DNA from: Clostridiales bacterium
GTDB taxonomy: Bacteria; Bacillota; Clostridia; Christensenellales; Pumilibacteraceae
NCBI GenBank assembly: GCA_015055625.1
Contig: SVHU01000016.1
Coordinates: 1-56,815 of the forward strand
Direction: 5' to 3'
DNA length: 56,815 bases
How positions within the stretch are numbered: the stretch's first letter is position 1; the number at the start of each line of letters is the position of its first letter. The translations under genes were made by a program, and so were the position numbers. Of the stretch, positions 43,214 to 51,725 are shown one piece after another. The notes beneath the pieces were generated by a model. It made no database searches. It was not told the DNA's origin and was given only the letters and a program-made list of their open reading frames with translations.

Positions 43214-43247
43214 AAACGCTCCGCGTAAATACGCAGAGCGTTTTTTT
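43214..43247. terminator. terminator between serA and the converging MBL gene
   Basis: AAACGCTCCGCGT (43214-43226) pairs with 43231-43243 with one mismatch, followed by T7 on the plus strand. It abuts the stop of the minus-strand gene at 43246. Confidence 0.75.
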
Positions 43248-43911
43248 AATTGTCTTTATGTAAAACTTTTATTCCAATTCCCTCCACTATTGTGTCGTCG
43301 TGGAAAAGTATGGTTGTATAACAAGGTTTTGAGTATTCGGTATAAAAGTAGTTTGTGCGCTCTCTATTTCTACTTCCTCCTGCTAGATTGGGCGTAGAAA
43401 AGCACGTTCTATGATAACTCTCGTCGCCACATAAAACAAAGGTGGTTTTATCCGTTTTGATTTCCACAACGCTAGAGCCTGCGCTGTGACCGCCAATATG
43501 CTTTATTACTACGTTCTCAGCAATTTTAAATTCTGATGAAAAGGTTGTTATATTGTTATTTGGAGCTAGCTTTCTTACAATCTCTTTTTCGCTCTCGTGA
43601 ACATAAATTGTCGCGTTTTCGTAATAACGTATGCCGTCAACATGGTCATGGTGCGTATGAGAAAGAATAACTCCATCTATATCCGCTCCCTTTATTTTAA
43701 GCAAAGAAAGCACGTTTATTGGGCTTGTGTGCTCAACTAAATCAAAGCCTGGCATTGTGTCGCAACCCACGTCTACCAGGTACTTTTTTTCATCTATTTC
43801 TAAAAGGAAAAACAGTAGTGATATACGGTATTTCTTTTTAGGATCTCCGTCAATAAAAATCCAATTTTCGCCAAGATGCGTCGTACCGTATCTTAATGCT
43901 GTAAGTTTCAT
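43246..43911 (-). CDS. metallo-beta-lactamase-fold hydrolase
   Basis: Product of 221 residues with the two-metal site of the MBL fold: LSHTHHDHVDGIRYYE (HxHxDH), the later His in IGGHSAGSSVVEIKTD, Asp in CGDESYH and a C-terminal His in TTILFHDDT. Length and layout resemble N-acyl homoserine lactonases, but substrates of this group vary and none can be named. Its ribosome site is AAGGAGAAC. It is the last of a three-gene minus-strand run with two membrane proteins. Confidence 0.8.
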   Translation of the reverse strand: MKLTALRYGTTHLGENWIFIDGDPKKKYRISLLFFLLEIDEKKYLVDVGCDTMPGFDLVEHTSPINVLSLLKIKGADIDGVILSHTHHDHVDGIRYYENATIYVHESEKEIVRKLAPNNNITTFSSEFKIAENVVIKHIGGHSAGSSVVEIKTDKTTFVLCGDESYHRTCFSTPNLAGGSRNRERTNYFYTEYSKPCYTTILFHDDTIVEGIGIKVLHKDN

Positions 43912-43921
43912 AATGTTCTCC

Positions 43922-44821
43922 TTAGATATAATTGATATCGAAGATTTTATCGTCCATATAATAACGCATTCCGTTACTACTATAAAATAACGTCATATTC
44001 AAAAACGCCAAAAATATTGAGCAAACGGGAACTGCTATTATAAGCGCTACTCCAAACGTAAATAAACCTACGAACACACACACAGATATTATGCAAATCC
44101 AAGCTATTAGATATGCTGAAAACACCTTTGCAAACTTTTTGAAAAACAGTAATATACCCTTGCCTAGCGCTACGAACATATTGCGTTTTTCCACCGTAAT
44201 ATATGGAAGCCAAGCGAAAAACAACGAACTTCTAAAGGTGAGAAAAACTATTATTATCAGCATTGCAATAACTGGAATAAGCACAGGAATTTCGAACACT
44301 GCGTTTATCGAAAAATACAAAACAACAAACGTTACTATATCATAAATTGCAAACGCTACGGTTTTAATAAGCGAATACAGCAAGGATTTCCCGAACTGCG
44401 ATACATACGAAACCCAAAATCCTGGCTTAGAATTGTCACTCATAATTCCGTAAATTTGCTTTGAAAAACCGAGCTCAAACGAAGTTAGTAAAAACTTGTA
44501 CACTCCCAAAATCAAAAATCCAAACTTTATTGTAAAGTCCCACAAAATCTCGGGATGCGTTACGTAATACTCTAAAAACTGTTTTACAAGGTCTAGACTA
44601 GACGTTAGTAGCGTTGATATATTGCCTGTTTCTGTAAAAGTCGCCCACACTATGGTAATTTTGTTGATAAATCCAACTTTTTCTAACCAACTATACAGTG
44701 AAAGAATGGGATCTACGCACAACGCTATGATTATTACCGAGCTTACAAATATTGCCGCAAGCTTCGCCCATACTATATTAAATTTTGAAAATACCAGCTT
44801 GATAGCATTCTTAAAAGACAT
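43922..44821 (-). CDS. multi-span membrane protein, unknown
   Basis: Product of 299 residues with about six membrane helices (KLAAIFVSSVIIIALCVDPI; FGFLILGVYKFLLTSF; IPVLIPVIAMLIIIVFLTF; FGVALIIAVPVCSIFLAFLN). No catalytic motif is visible. Its start MSFKNAIKLVFSKFNIVWAK and overall helix spacing parallel the next upstream product, so they look like paralogs. The ATG follows GGAGG and is 2 bp from the stop of that gene. Confidence 0.6.
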   Translation of the reverse strand: MSFKNAIKLVFSKFNIVWAKLAAIFVSSVIIIALCVDPILSLYSWLEKVGFINKITIVWATFTETGNISTLLTSSLDLVKQFLEYYVTHPEILWDFTIKFGFLILGVYKFLLTSFELGFSKQIYGIMSDNSKPGFWVSYVSQFGKSLLYSLIKTVAFAIYDIVTFVVLYFSINAVFEIPVLIPVIAMLIIIVFLTFRSSLFFAWLPYITVEKRNMFVALGKGILLFFKKFAKVFSAYLIAWICIISVCVFVGLFTFGVALIIAVPVCSIFLAFLNMTLFYSSNGMRYYMDDKIFDINYI

Positions 44822-44823
44822 TT

Positions 44824-45654
44824 CTACCTCCTATAAAGCGGTATATCCCTACGCTCTATCTCACAAAGATCAAACATTACTATTACCGCAAGAGCCATAT
44901 AATACGCAAACACAAAAAAGTATACTACCGTTCTTACTATAATTTCCACCCAGTATGCTATGGGCGTAAGAACACACAAAAAATTGATTGCCATGATCGC
45001 TAAAAGGGGTAACAACGTTGCGAAAAACATTGTTAAAATTATCTTTTTATCCAAAAGTTTACCATTTGCGCTCCATGCTTCCATCAAGCCATAACCATAT
45101 ACGTACATATGAAAAATCATCATCAGCGGAGTTTTTAGCATATAGTTACTAAAAATAATTACCGCTATTATGAGTAAATACGCTATTATTCTGAATATCC
45201 AGTACGGAAAAGACAAACTCCAAAATACATAATTTAATAAAGCTAACACCCCGCTTATTATCAGTTGCATCAAAAATATGTACAAACTTATACATAACAT
45301 TATTTTTACAAAAGTAATAAATCCTCCATTCATATACCTAAACGGCGTTCTTATGGAAATTTTACCAGTGCGCATGTGGCGATATATTGTAATATACGCA
45401 TAGCTTAAAAACGCCGATATAAGCAACACTATTCCCATATATATAAAGATATAATACCATTCGCCCCCAAAATCCAGTGTTTCGATAAGTTCTTTTGGAT
45501 TACGAAATTCCTCCGTTGTTATATAATACAACGAAGTTACCGAGGTTAGAGGCTTTACAAAAAAGGCGCACAAAACAGATATTGGAATTAACGTTAAAAA
45601 CACGCGCCAAAAATTCCCAAAAAGATATGTCATTGTCTTTTTAATATATTTCAT
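44824..45654 (-). CDS. multi-span membrane protein, unknown, probably leaderless
   Basis: Product of 276 residues with six predicted helices (FLTLIPISVLCAFFVKPLT; YIFIYMGIVLLISAFLSY; ILTMFFATLLPLLAIMAINF; IIVRTVVYFFVFAYYMALAV). Unknown function; similar in layout to the gene it precedes. No ribosome site is present. TTGCAT (45684-45689), 17 bp, TATAAT (45661-45666) ends 6 bp before the ATG at 45652-45654, so transcription should start at the A of the start codon. A GTG five codons upstream overlaps the -10 box and cannot be the start. It heads the operon that ends with the MBL gene. Confidence 0.6.
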   Translation of the reverse strand: MKYIKKTMTYLFGNFWRVFLTLIPISVLCAFFVKPLTSVTSLYYITTEEFRNPKELIETLDFGGEWYYIFIYMGIVLLISAFLSYAYITIYRHMRTGKISIRTPFRYMNGGFITFVKIMLCISLYIFLMQLIISGVLALLNYVFWSLSFPYWIFRIIAYLLIIAVIIFSNYMLKTPLMMIFHMYVYGYGLMEAWSANGKLLDKKIILTMFFATLLPLLAIMAINFLCVLTPIAYWVEIIVRTVVYFFVFAYYMALAVIVMFDLCEIERRDIPLYRR

Positions 45655-45660
45655 ATAAAT

Positions 45661-45689
45661 ATTATACACTAATTTATAATAAAATGCAA
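45661..45689 (-). promoter_or_regulatory. promoter of the membrane/MBL operon
   Basis: TTGCAT, 17-bp spacer, TATAAT, reading leftward. It stands back to back with the thiT promoter (-35 at 45698), only 8 bp apart, so the two may interfere with or co-regulate each other. Confidence 0.6.
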
Positions 45690-45697
45690 CACGATAC

Positions 45698-45726
45698 TTG
45701 ACAATCGCTTTTAGATTTTATATAAT
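45698..45726 (+). promoter_or_regulatory. thiT promoter
   Basis: Consensus TTGACA (45698-45703), 17 bp, TATAAT (45721-45726). Start of transcription is expected near 45733, at the 5' edge of the riboswitch. Confidence 0.8.
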
Positions 45727-45732
45727 ATTTAC

Positions 45733-45822
45733 GTGCTAGAGGGACTGCATATTGGGCAGTTGAGATTCGGTGCCTACACCGTGACTCTTTGAACCTGTGA
45801 GTTAATACTCGCGTAGGGAAGC
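45733..45822 (+). ncRNA. TPP (thiamine pyrophosphate) riboswitch
   Basis: Carries the conserved THI-element parts in order: ACTGC/GCAGT stem, TTGAGA (consensus CUGAGA, one change), the GGTG/CACC stem, GAACCTG, then GAGTTAATACTC and GCGTAGGGAAG. TPP binding should favour the following terminator (45849-45882) and lower transporter expression. AGGGAAG (45815-45821) can alternatively pair with CTTCCCT (45886-45892), a likely part of the switch. Confidence 0.92.
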
Positions 45823-45848
45823 CTTTTTGTAAATTTTTCTAATGCAAA

Positions 45849-45882
45849 AAAAGGTGACTTATACGCAAATAAGTCACCTTTT
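45849..45882 (+). terminator. riboswitch-controlled terminator
   Basis: A 13-bp perfect stem (45849-45861 with 45870-45882) ends in TTTT, between the TPP aptamer and the thiT ribosome site. Confidence 0.75.
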
Positions 45883-45908
45883 CCTCTTCCCTGAAGGAGA
45901 AAGAAAAA

Positions 45909-46724
45909 ATGTTAAACTGTGAAGAAATTTTCAGATTTGACAAGTTTAAGGAAATGTTCGATTTCCAATACGTATACTCAAACCCTTGGTTTATGGTTTT
46001 GATGTTCGTTGCGATTATCGGCATTGGCGTGGGACTGTTCTTTTTGTCAAGACACATCGACAAAAAGCGCGGAATCGAAAGGAAAACAACCACCAAAGAA
46101 CTCGTTTTCGGAGCTATTTGCGTAGCGCTATCGTTCGTCCTGTCTTTAATTCGTATTTTTAGACTGGCAAACGCAGGCTCTATTACGCTTGCTTCTATTT
46201 TTCCCATTGCTTTGTACTGTTATATCTTTGGATTTAACAAAAGCATGGTAATTTGCTTCGTTTTCGCACTACTTAATTTTTGTCAAGGTCCATACATCAT
46301 ATCGGCGTGGAGCGCGTTCTTGGATTATTTATTGCCATACCTATCCCTATCGCTAATTGGAATTTTTGCGGTCAACCCCAAAACGTTCTCTTCAAACGGA
46401 CCAGCTCTTAAAAAACACGGCAAGTTCTTTATTGGACTAGCTTGCTACTTTGTTGTCCGTCTACTCTCCCACACTCTTGCAGGAGTGTTGTTCTGGTCGC
46501 AAGGCGTAGATTTTTGGATGTTCTCTGGCGATTTAGTAGGTTGGACCGCTTTTATCTACTCGCTAACTTACAACCTTGCATACCTTCTTCCCGACACTTT
46601 AGTAGCAGGCGTAGTTGCTCTATTCCTATTCTCTTCAAAGAGCGTAAACAGAGAAATTGCTAAACTTATCTCTTCGGTAAAAACTCGCAACACACAGCCT
46701 GAAAACGAGAAAATCAATCAATAA
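45909..46724 (+). CDS. thiT: thiamine ECF transporter S component ThiT
   Basis: Membrane-embedded thiamine-binding protein that docks on the shared ECF energy module. The 271-residue product has the family core after residue 55: ELVFGAICVALSFVLSLIRI, the thiamine-site segment GSITLASIFPIALYCYIFGF, then CQGPYIISAWSAFLDYLLPY and the W/Y-rich helices after it. An extra N-terminal part of about 50 residues with one more membrane helix (NPWFMVLMFVAIIGIGVGLF) is not usual. Regulation by the preceding TPP riboswitch confirms the substrate. Confidence 0.9.
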   Translation: MLNCEEIFRFDKFKEMFDFQYVYSNPWFMVLMFVAIIGIGVGLFFLSRHIDKKRGIERKTTTKELVFGAICVALSFVLSLIRIFRLANAGSITLASIFPIALYCYIFGFNKSMVICFVFALLNFCQGPYIISAWSAFLDYLLPYLSLSLIGIFAVNPKTFSSNGPALKKHGKFFIGLACYFVVRLLSHTLAGVLFWSQGVDFWMFSGDLVGWTAFIYSLTYNLAYLLPDTLVAGVVALFLFSSKSVNREIAKLISSVKTRNTQPENEKINQ

Positions 46725-46730
46725 TTATTT

Positions 46731-46776
46731 ATAACTCCGTAATGTTTTTTGCGTAACATTACGGAGTTATTTTTTA
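46731..46776. terminator. terminator between thiT and converging ftsW
   Basis: A 16-bp perfect stem (46731-46746 with 46755-46770) followed by T6 on the plus strand ends thiT; the ftsW stop codon lies inside the T-tract, so the hairpin probably serves both. Confidence 0.75.
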
Positions 46777-47925
46777 AGTTTTGACAGTTTTTCTTGCATA
46801 CGTATACATAAAACTCGTACGCACCCACTCATCGCCATAACGTTTTACGCTGTTTAGTATACCTATTGCGCAACAAAAAGCAATAATAGAACTCGTTCCG
46901 CTAGAAATAAAGGGAAGAGGAAGACCTGTGGGCGGAATAGAGCCCGACACTACGGCTATATTTATTATTACCTGAACAGATATTAGACAACCTATTCCGT
47001 ACGCTAGATACGCGCCAAACCTATCCGACGCATTTTTTGCAATCTTAAACGCTCTGCTTACCACAAGCACGTACGCAAAAATCAAAATTACACAACCTAG
47101 CCACCCTAGCTCTTCTCCAATAATACTTAGTATAAAATCGCTTTCGGCAAAGGGCAGAAATAAATATTTTTGACGAGAATTGAATAATCCTACGCCAAAT
47201 ACCCCACCACTTCCCAAAGAATAGTAAGACTGAACAAGCTGATACCCCTCCTCCAGCGGTGATTCCCATGGATTTATAAAAGCTAAGAGGCGTTTCATTC
47301 TATACGGCTCTGCAATAATTAGCGCAGGAACTGCCAATAACGCAGGAGCGCCAATACATACAAAATGTTTTATTCTAGCTCCGCCTATAAAGAGCATACA
47401 AAACATCACGATTGCAACACACATCGTTATTGACATATTAGGCTCTAAAATTATCAAAAAGCAGATTATTCCACCTGAAATTAACACTGGCAATAACCCC
47501 TTAAACGTGGTCATTTTTTCATAGTGCTTTGCCATATATGCCGACGAAAAAATAACAAAACCCACTTTTGATATTTCGCTTGACTGCAAGGTAAAAAGCG
47601 GAAATTTTATCCACCGTTTTGCTCCATAATTTTCCACGCCTATTCCTGGCACAAAAACCAAAATTAAGAGTACAATTGACACAATAAAAATAACGTATCT
47701 TAGCTTTATTAGCTTTCGGTAGTCAAAAAAAGACAGCGCCAGCATTGCAATTACGCCTAAAAAAACTCCTAAAAGCTGTTTGTATAAAAAGTAGTATTCG
47801 TTATTATAATACAGTTTCGACTGATAACACCCTGCGCTATGTACCATTATACAGCCAAATGCAAGTAACCCCAATATTACAATTGTTAAAACATAATCCA
47901 AGCTTTGTTTTTTAGATTTTACCAT
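46774..47925 (-). CDS. ftsW: SEDS-family glycan polymerase FtsW/SpoVE
   Basis: Polytopic peptidoglycan glycosyltransferase of the division (or spore cortex) machine, 383 residues, ten predicted helices. SEDS motifs are visible: ILVFVPGIGVENYGAKRWI, the LEPNMSITM segment, PYRMKRLLAFINPWESPLEE with GYQLVQSYYSLGSGG after it, FAESDFILSIIGEELGWLG and TGLPLPFISSGTSSIIA. It overlaps murD by 14 bp. murG, which usually follows, is not here; the next gene is the converging thiT. Confidence 0.93.
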   Translation of the reverse strand: MVKSKKQSLDYVLTIVILGLLAFGCIMVHSAGCYQSKLYYNNEYYFLYKQLLGVFLGVIAMLALSFFDYRKLIKLRYVIFIVSIVLLILVFVPGIGVENYGAKRWIKFPLFTLQSSEISKVGFVIFSSAYMAKHYEKMTTFKGLLPVLISGGIICFLIILEPNMSITMCVAIVMFCMLFIGGARIKHFVCIGAPALLAVPALIIAEPYRMKRLLAFINPWESPLEEGYQLVQSYYSLGSGGVFGVGLFNSRQKYLFLPFAESDFILSIIGEELGWLGCVILIFAYVLVVSRAFKIAKNASDRFGAYLAYGIGCLISVQVIINIAVVSGSIPPTGLPLPFISSGTSSIIAFCCAIGILNSVKRYGDEWVRTSFMYTYARKTVKT

Positions 47926-49186
47926 CAGCGATCCTCATTACTATTTGCTTGAATTTTTCTCCGCGTTCAATATATGAAGAAAACATTCCAAAGCTAGCGC
48001 TACCGGGTGAGAGAAGCACGTTATCGGGCGAATTTAAGAACGCATCAACAACCGCAGTTTCCAAATTTTCAAACTTTTGTATATCAAAAAAGTTGTGTCT
48101 TTTTGCCGTATTTATTAAAACGTCGGAAATCTCACCAATAACACAAATCTTAATAACGTTATCAAGATTTTCAAACAATTCGTCATATAATAATCCTTTT
48201 TCGCTACCGCCCATTATAAGCGCTACGCTACCTTGCATACACGCAAGAGCCTTTAGCGTAGAGTCTAAATTTGTGCTTTTTGAATCGTCGAAAAAACTGA
48301 CGCCGTTAATTACGTTTACAAGCTCTAATCTGTGGCTAGAGGGCGAAAAATAAGCAAGTCCGCTTACTATATCGGCGTTTGATATTCCAAAAATTTTGCC
48401 TGTTGCAACAGCAAAGAGCGCATTTTCTATATTGTGAGGCATTTTTAAATATCCTGCATTTGGAATAGATGCAATCTCTTCTCCATAAAAATAAATTTTA
48501 TCGTCAATTACGTATGCCCCGTCTACTTTTTGCTTTGCGCTAACGTATGCAACCTTTGCATTAGTTTTAAGCAACGATAAATCATATAACTTTGCTTCAT
48601 ACGGTAAAATTAAGTAGTCCTCACTTGTTTGGTAAGTAGTTATCGAAAACTTAATACGCGCATATTCTTCCATGCTCTTATGACGAATTAAGTGATCGGG
48701 GGTAATATTCGTTATTATCGCTACTTTGGGATGCATATACGCGGTTTGCTCTAACTGAAAGCTAGACACTTCCGTAATTGCTACGTCATAATCACTATCT
48801 ACCGCGCATGAGGAAAACGATACGCCGATATTTCCGCACGTTACGACTTTTTTAGATTGCGAAAAAATATCACTAATCATTCTCACAACTGTGGTTTTGC
48901 CGTTAGTTCCAGTAACTGCAATGAGTGGCGCTAAATTTAGCATACACCCCAATTCATACTCGCCAAATATGCGGATATTGCGGTTCTTTGCAAACTCGTA
49001 CAGATAATGATCCTTTTCGAAAGATGGGCTTAGAACAATAAAATCATAATGTTTATTGTCTATTCTATCTCCATCGCAAAATATTGTAACGCTAGCGCCT
49101 AGCTTTAGTAGAGCTTCCTTTGCGCCAGTTCCGCTAACTCCGCTTCCTGCAACCAGCACATTTTTATCGTAAAAAATATTCGACAT
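47912..49186 (-). CDS. murD: UDP-MurNAc-L-alanine:D-glutamate ligase
   Basis: Cytosolic ATP-dependent ligase that adds D-glutamate to UDP-MurNAc-L-Ala; 424 residues. N-terminal LVAGSGVSGTGAKEALLKLG, the central P-loop IAVTGTNGKTTVVRMISDIF, ITNITPDHLIRH and the C-terminal GGSEKGLLYDELF and LLSPGSASFGMFSSYIERGE-type end are all present. GGAGTAAT precedes the ATG, 43 bp after mraY. Confidence 0.95.
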   Translation of the reverse strand: MSNIFYDKNVLVAGSGVSGTGAKEALLKLGASVTIFCDGDRIDNKHYDFIVLSPSFEKDHYLYEFAKNRNIRIFGEYELGCMLNLAPLIAVTGTNGKTTVVRMISDIFSQSKKVVTCGNIGVSFSSCAVDSDYDVAITEVSSFQLEQTAYMHPKVAIITNITPDHLIRHKSMEEYARIKFSITTYQTSEDYLILPYEAKLYDLSLLKTNAKVAYVSAKQKVDGAYVIDDKIYFYGEEIASIPNAGYLKMPHNIENALFAVATGKIFGISNADIVSGLAYFSPSSHRLELVNVINGVSFFDDSKSTNLDSTLKALACMQGSVALIMGGSEKGLLYDELFENLDNVIKICVIGEISDVLINTAKRHNFFDIQKFENLETAVVDAFLNSPDNVLLSPGSASFGMFSSYIERGEKFKQIVMRIADGKI

Positions 49187-49229
49187 AGATTACTCCTTTT
49201 CCTTACTAATCTATGCCGATTTTTTTTGT

Positions 49230-50219
49230 TTAATGACCGTTTATAGCAAACGTGATCGCCACGCAAAGCAGACCTGCGCACACGGTTATAAAAGTATACG
49301 CGGAAACTATTTTGTTTTCGTGTACGCCCTTTCGTTCGAAATGATGATGAAGAGGCGCCATAATAAAAACACGTTTGCCTGTTTTTTTGAAATATAATAC
49401 TTGAATTATATCCGAAACGCAAGTAACAACAAACATTATGCCAATTATTGGCGCATAAAGCGAAAGCTTGCTCATTACTGCTAGCGCACCTATTCCTCCA
49501 CCTAGAGCCAAAGAACCCGTGTCGCCCATAAAAATCTTTGCAGGGAATGAATTGTAAACTAAAAAACCGCAAACAGCAAGCGCTAACGTAAACGCGAAAA
49601 GCACCAAGTTTTCGCTTTCTGGCTCCAAACCTTGTCTAAAATATGCGTTTAGCCATATTAATATCCCGAAAAATATCAGGTACGCTACCGAAGTTTTACC
49701 TGCAAGTCCATCTAGTCCGTCCACAAGATTTACAGCGTTTGTAAAAGCTAGAAACACAATGATGTAATAGGGAATAGCAAAATAGCCAAGATTTATCTCG
49801 TTTAGCGAAAATGGGAGTATCAATTTGTCTTGCACGTTAGCTTCACTATATGCATACGATGCGATAATAATACTGACAAGAGCTTGAAACACGATTTTTT
49901 GTATTGCGCTAAGCCCTTTATTTTGCTTAGAACGTGTTTTAATAAAGTCGTCGGTAAAGCCAATTACGCCATAAGCAAAGCTAACCGCAACGCACATAAG
50001 CGCCAAACTTTTGCTATTTCTTGCAAAAATTAATACGCTTACGATTGTTGCAAGAAGAAACGCAACTCCGCCAAACGTGGGAGTTCCGCTTTTTGACTTA
50101 TGGTTATCCACGTAAGAAAGAACGGGTTGTCCTACCTTTAGGCGCTTATCGATACGAATGACAAGCGGAACGGTTACCGCGCTTAAAACTAGAGCGGTAA
50201 CCATGCTAAAAGCTATCAT
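49230..50219 (-). CDS. mraY: phospho-MurNAc-pentapeptide transferase
   Basis: Integral membrane enzyme that makes lipid I on undecaprenyl phosphate, 329 residues. Motifs: the N-terminal SKSGTPTFGGVAFLLATIV, FTDDFIKTRSKQNKGLSAIQ with the catalytic Asp pair, NAVNLVDGLDGLAGKTS, MGDTGSLALGGGIGALAVMS and APLHHHFERKGV. It overlaps murE by 4 bp, so murF, which normally sits between them, is absent here. Confidence 0.96.
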   Translation of the reverse strand: MIAFSMVTALVLSAVTVPLVIRIDKRLKVGQPVLSYVDNHKSKSGTPTFGGVAFLLATIVSVLIFARNSKSLALMCVAVSFAYGVIGFTDDFIKTRSKQNKGLSAIQKIVFQALVSIIIASYAYSEANVQDKLILPFSLNEINLGYFAIPYYIIVFLAFTNAVNLVDGLDGLAGKTSVAYLIFFGILIWLNAYFRQGLEPESENLVLFAFTLALAVCGFLVYNSFPAKIFMGDTGSLALGGGIGALAVMSKLSLYAPIIGIMFVVTCVSDIIQVLYFKKTGKRVFIMAPLHHHFERKGVHENKIVSAYTFITVCAGLLCVAITFAINGH

Positions 50220-51646
50220 ACAATAACGTCCTCCTCTATAAGTTGCATAATATACTTTTCGTCGTTGTACGCGTACTTTATTCCGCCTATTTCCTGATAC
50301 TGTTCCGCGCCTTTTCCAGCAATAAAAACAATATCGTCCTTTTTTGCAAGACTTAGTGCATACCTAATCGCTTCTTTCCTCTTTAAGTAAACCTCGTAAT
50401 TGTCCTTTTTTATGCCCTTTTTGATATCGTTAATGATTTCTAGAGGGTTTTCTGAACGTGGGTTATCTGACGTAATTATGCAAAAATCCGAAAGTTCGGT
50501 AGCAACCTCACCCATTAGCGGACGCTTGGTTTTATCCCTATCCCCTCCGCATCCAAAGACAGTTATGATTCTACCTTTTGCAAATTCACGAATGGAAGAT
50601 ATTGCATTTTTTAGCCCATCGTCGGTGTGGGCAAAATCGATAATAATGCTAGTATCTTTTGCGGACACAATGTTAAATCTTCCATCCACGCGCTTAATGT
50701 TTCGTATACCGTTTTCTACATCCTTAATACTAACACCCAAAATATACGCAACGGCTGAGGCACACATTACGTTGTATACGTTAAATCTACCGCACAAATT
50801 GCTCTTTATATACGCAATATCGTCCATAACGTTCATTACAAACTTTAGTCCGTCCTCACCAAACTCTTCCTCTAAAGCAAATACGTCAGCAGGGTTATCT
50901 ATTCCGTAAGTTACCGCTTTTCCGCTATACGTATCAGCTATTTCGCGACCAACGGGATCGTCTACGTTTACCACGCACACAGACGAAAAGTCGGGACTAA
51001 AGAGTTTTAGCTTTGCTTTTTTATAATCTTGCATATCCGTAAAAAAATCGAGATGATCGCGCGTGAAATTAGTAAAACACACCACGTCATAACGAATTCC
51101 GTCCACTTTATTAAGTGCCAAAGAATGTGCGGAAACCTCGCTGACAACATACCTTACGCCGTTTTCTACCATAAGCGCAAGCGTAGAATTATACTCAATT
51201 GGATCGGGAGTTGTAAGCTTTGTTTCATAGCGGTCAGATCCTATATATATGCCGTTAGTGCCTATCATCCCAGTTTTATGCCCTGCTTTTTCGAGTATGG
51301 ACTTTAACATATACGACGTACTAGTTTTTCCGTTTGTTCCCGTAATTCCTATCATAGTCAACTTTGTTGACGGATTATTATAAAAATTTTGCGACGCTCT
51401 AGCAAGCGCTTTTCTTGTGTTGCAAACTTTAATAAAGGGCATATTAACGTTTATGTTTTGTTCTACAACAACGCAAACTGCGCCCTTGCTTTTTGCTATT
51501 TCAATATAATCATGCCCGTCGTACTTACGCCCTGACAAGCAAAAGAACAAAGTTCCGTCCCTAACCTCTGCAGTATCAAACGCAAGCGAGGTAATTTCGA
51601 GGTCTTCATACGGTGTAACGTTTTGCAAGATTTGTGAAAGTTTCAT
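50216..51646 (-). CDS. murE: UDP-MurNAc-tripeptide ligase MurE (meso-DAP type)
   Basis: Adds the third residue to the peptidoglycan stem peptide; 476 residues. P-loop IGITGTNGKTSTSYMLKSIL near 100, FTNFTRDHLDFFTDMQDYKKAK, the FGCGGDRDKTKRPLMG segment and the specificity motif SDNPRSENP. The DNPR form is the signature of enzymes adding meso-diaminopimelate rather than lysine. AGGAGG precedes the ATG. An 80-bp gap with a hairpin separates it from the upstream penicillin-binding protein gene. Confidence 0.95.
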   Translation of the reverse strand: MKLSQILQNVTPYEDLEITSLAFDTAEVRDGTLFFCLSGRKYDGHDYIEIAKSKGAVCVVVEQNINVNMPFIKVCNTRKALARASQNFYNNPSTKLTMIGITGTNGKTSTSYMLKSILEKAGHKTGMIGTNGIYIGSDRYETKLTTPDPIEYNSTLALMVENGVRYVVSEVSAHSLALNKVDGIRYDVVCFTNFTRDHLDFFTDMQDYKKAKLKLFSPDFSSVCVVNVDDPVGREIADTYSGKAVTYGIDNPADVFALEEEFGEDGLKFVMNVMDDIAYIKSNLCGRFNVYNVMCASAVAYILGVSIKDVENGIRNIKRVDGRFNIVSAKDTSIIIDFAHTDDGLKNAISSIREFAKGRIITVFGCGGDRDKTKRPLMGEVATELSDFCIITSDNPRSENPLEIINDIKKGIKKDNYEVYLKRKEAIRYALSLAKKDDIVFIAGKGAEQYQEIGGIKYAYNDEKYIMQLIEEDVIV

Positions 51647-51673
51647 TCTAAGCCTCCTGTTTATATACTATAA

Positions 51674-51699
51674 GCTATCGCATTAAAAAATGCAATAGC
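51674..51699. other. hairpin between spoVD/pbpB and murE
   Basis: GCTATCGCATT (51674-51684) pairs with AATGCAATAGC (up to 51699) with one mismatch. Without a U-tract it may weaken rather than end transcription, or act on mRNA stability. Confidence 0.35.
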
Positions 51700-51725
51700 C
51701 TAGCAAAAACAGACGTTTTTTGACA

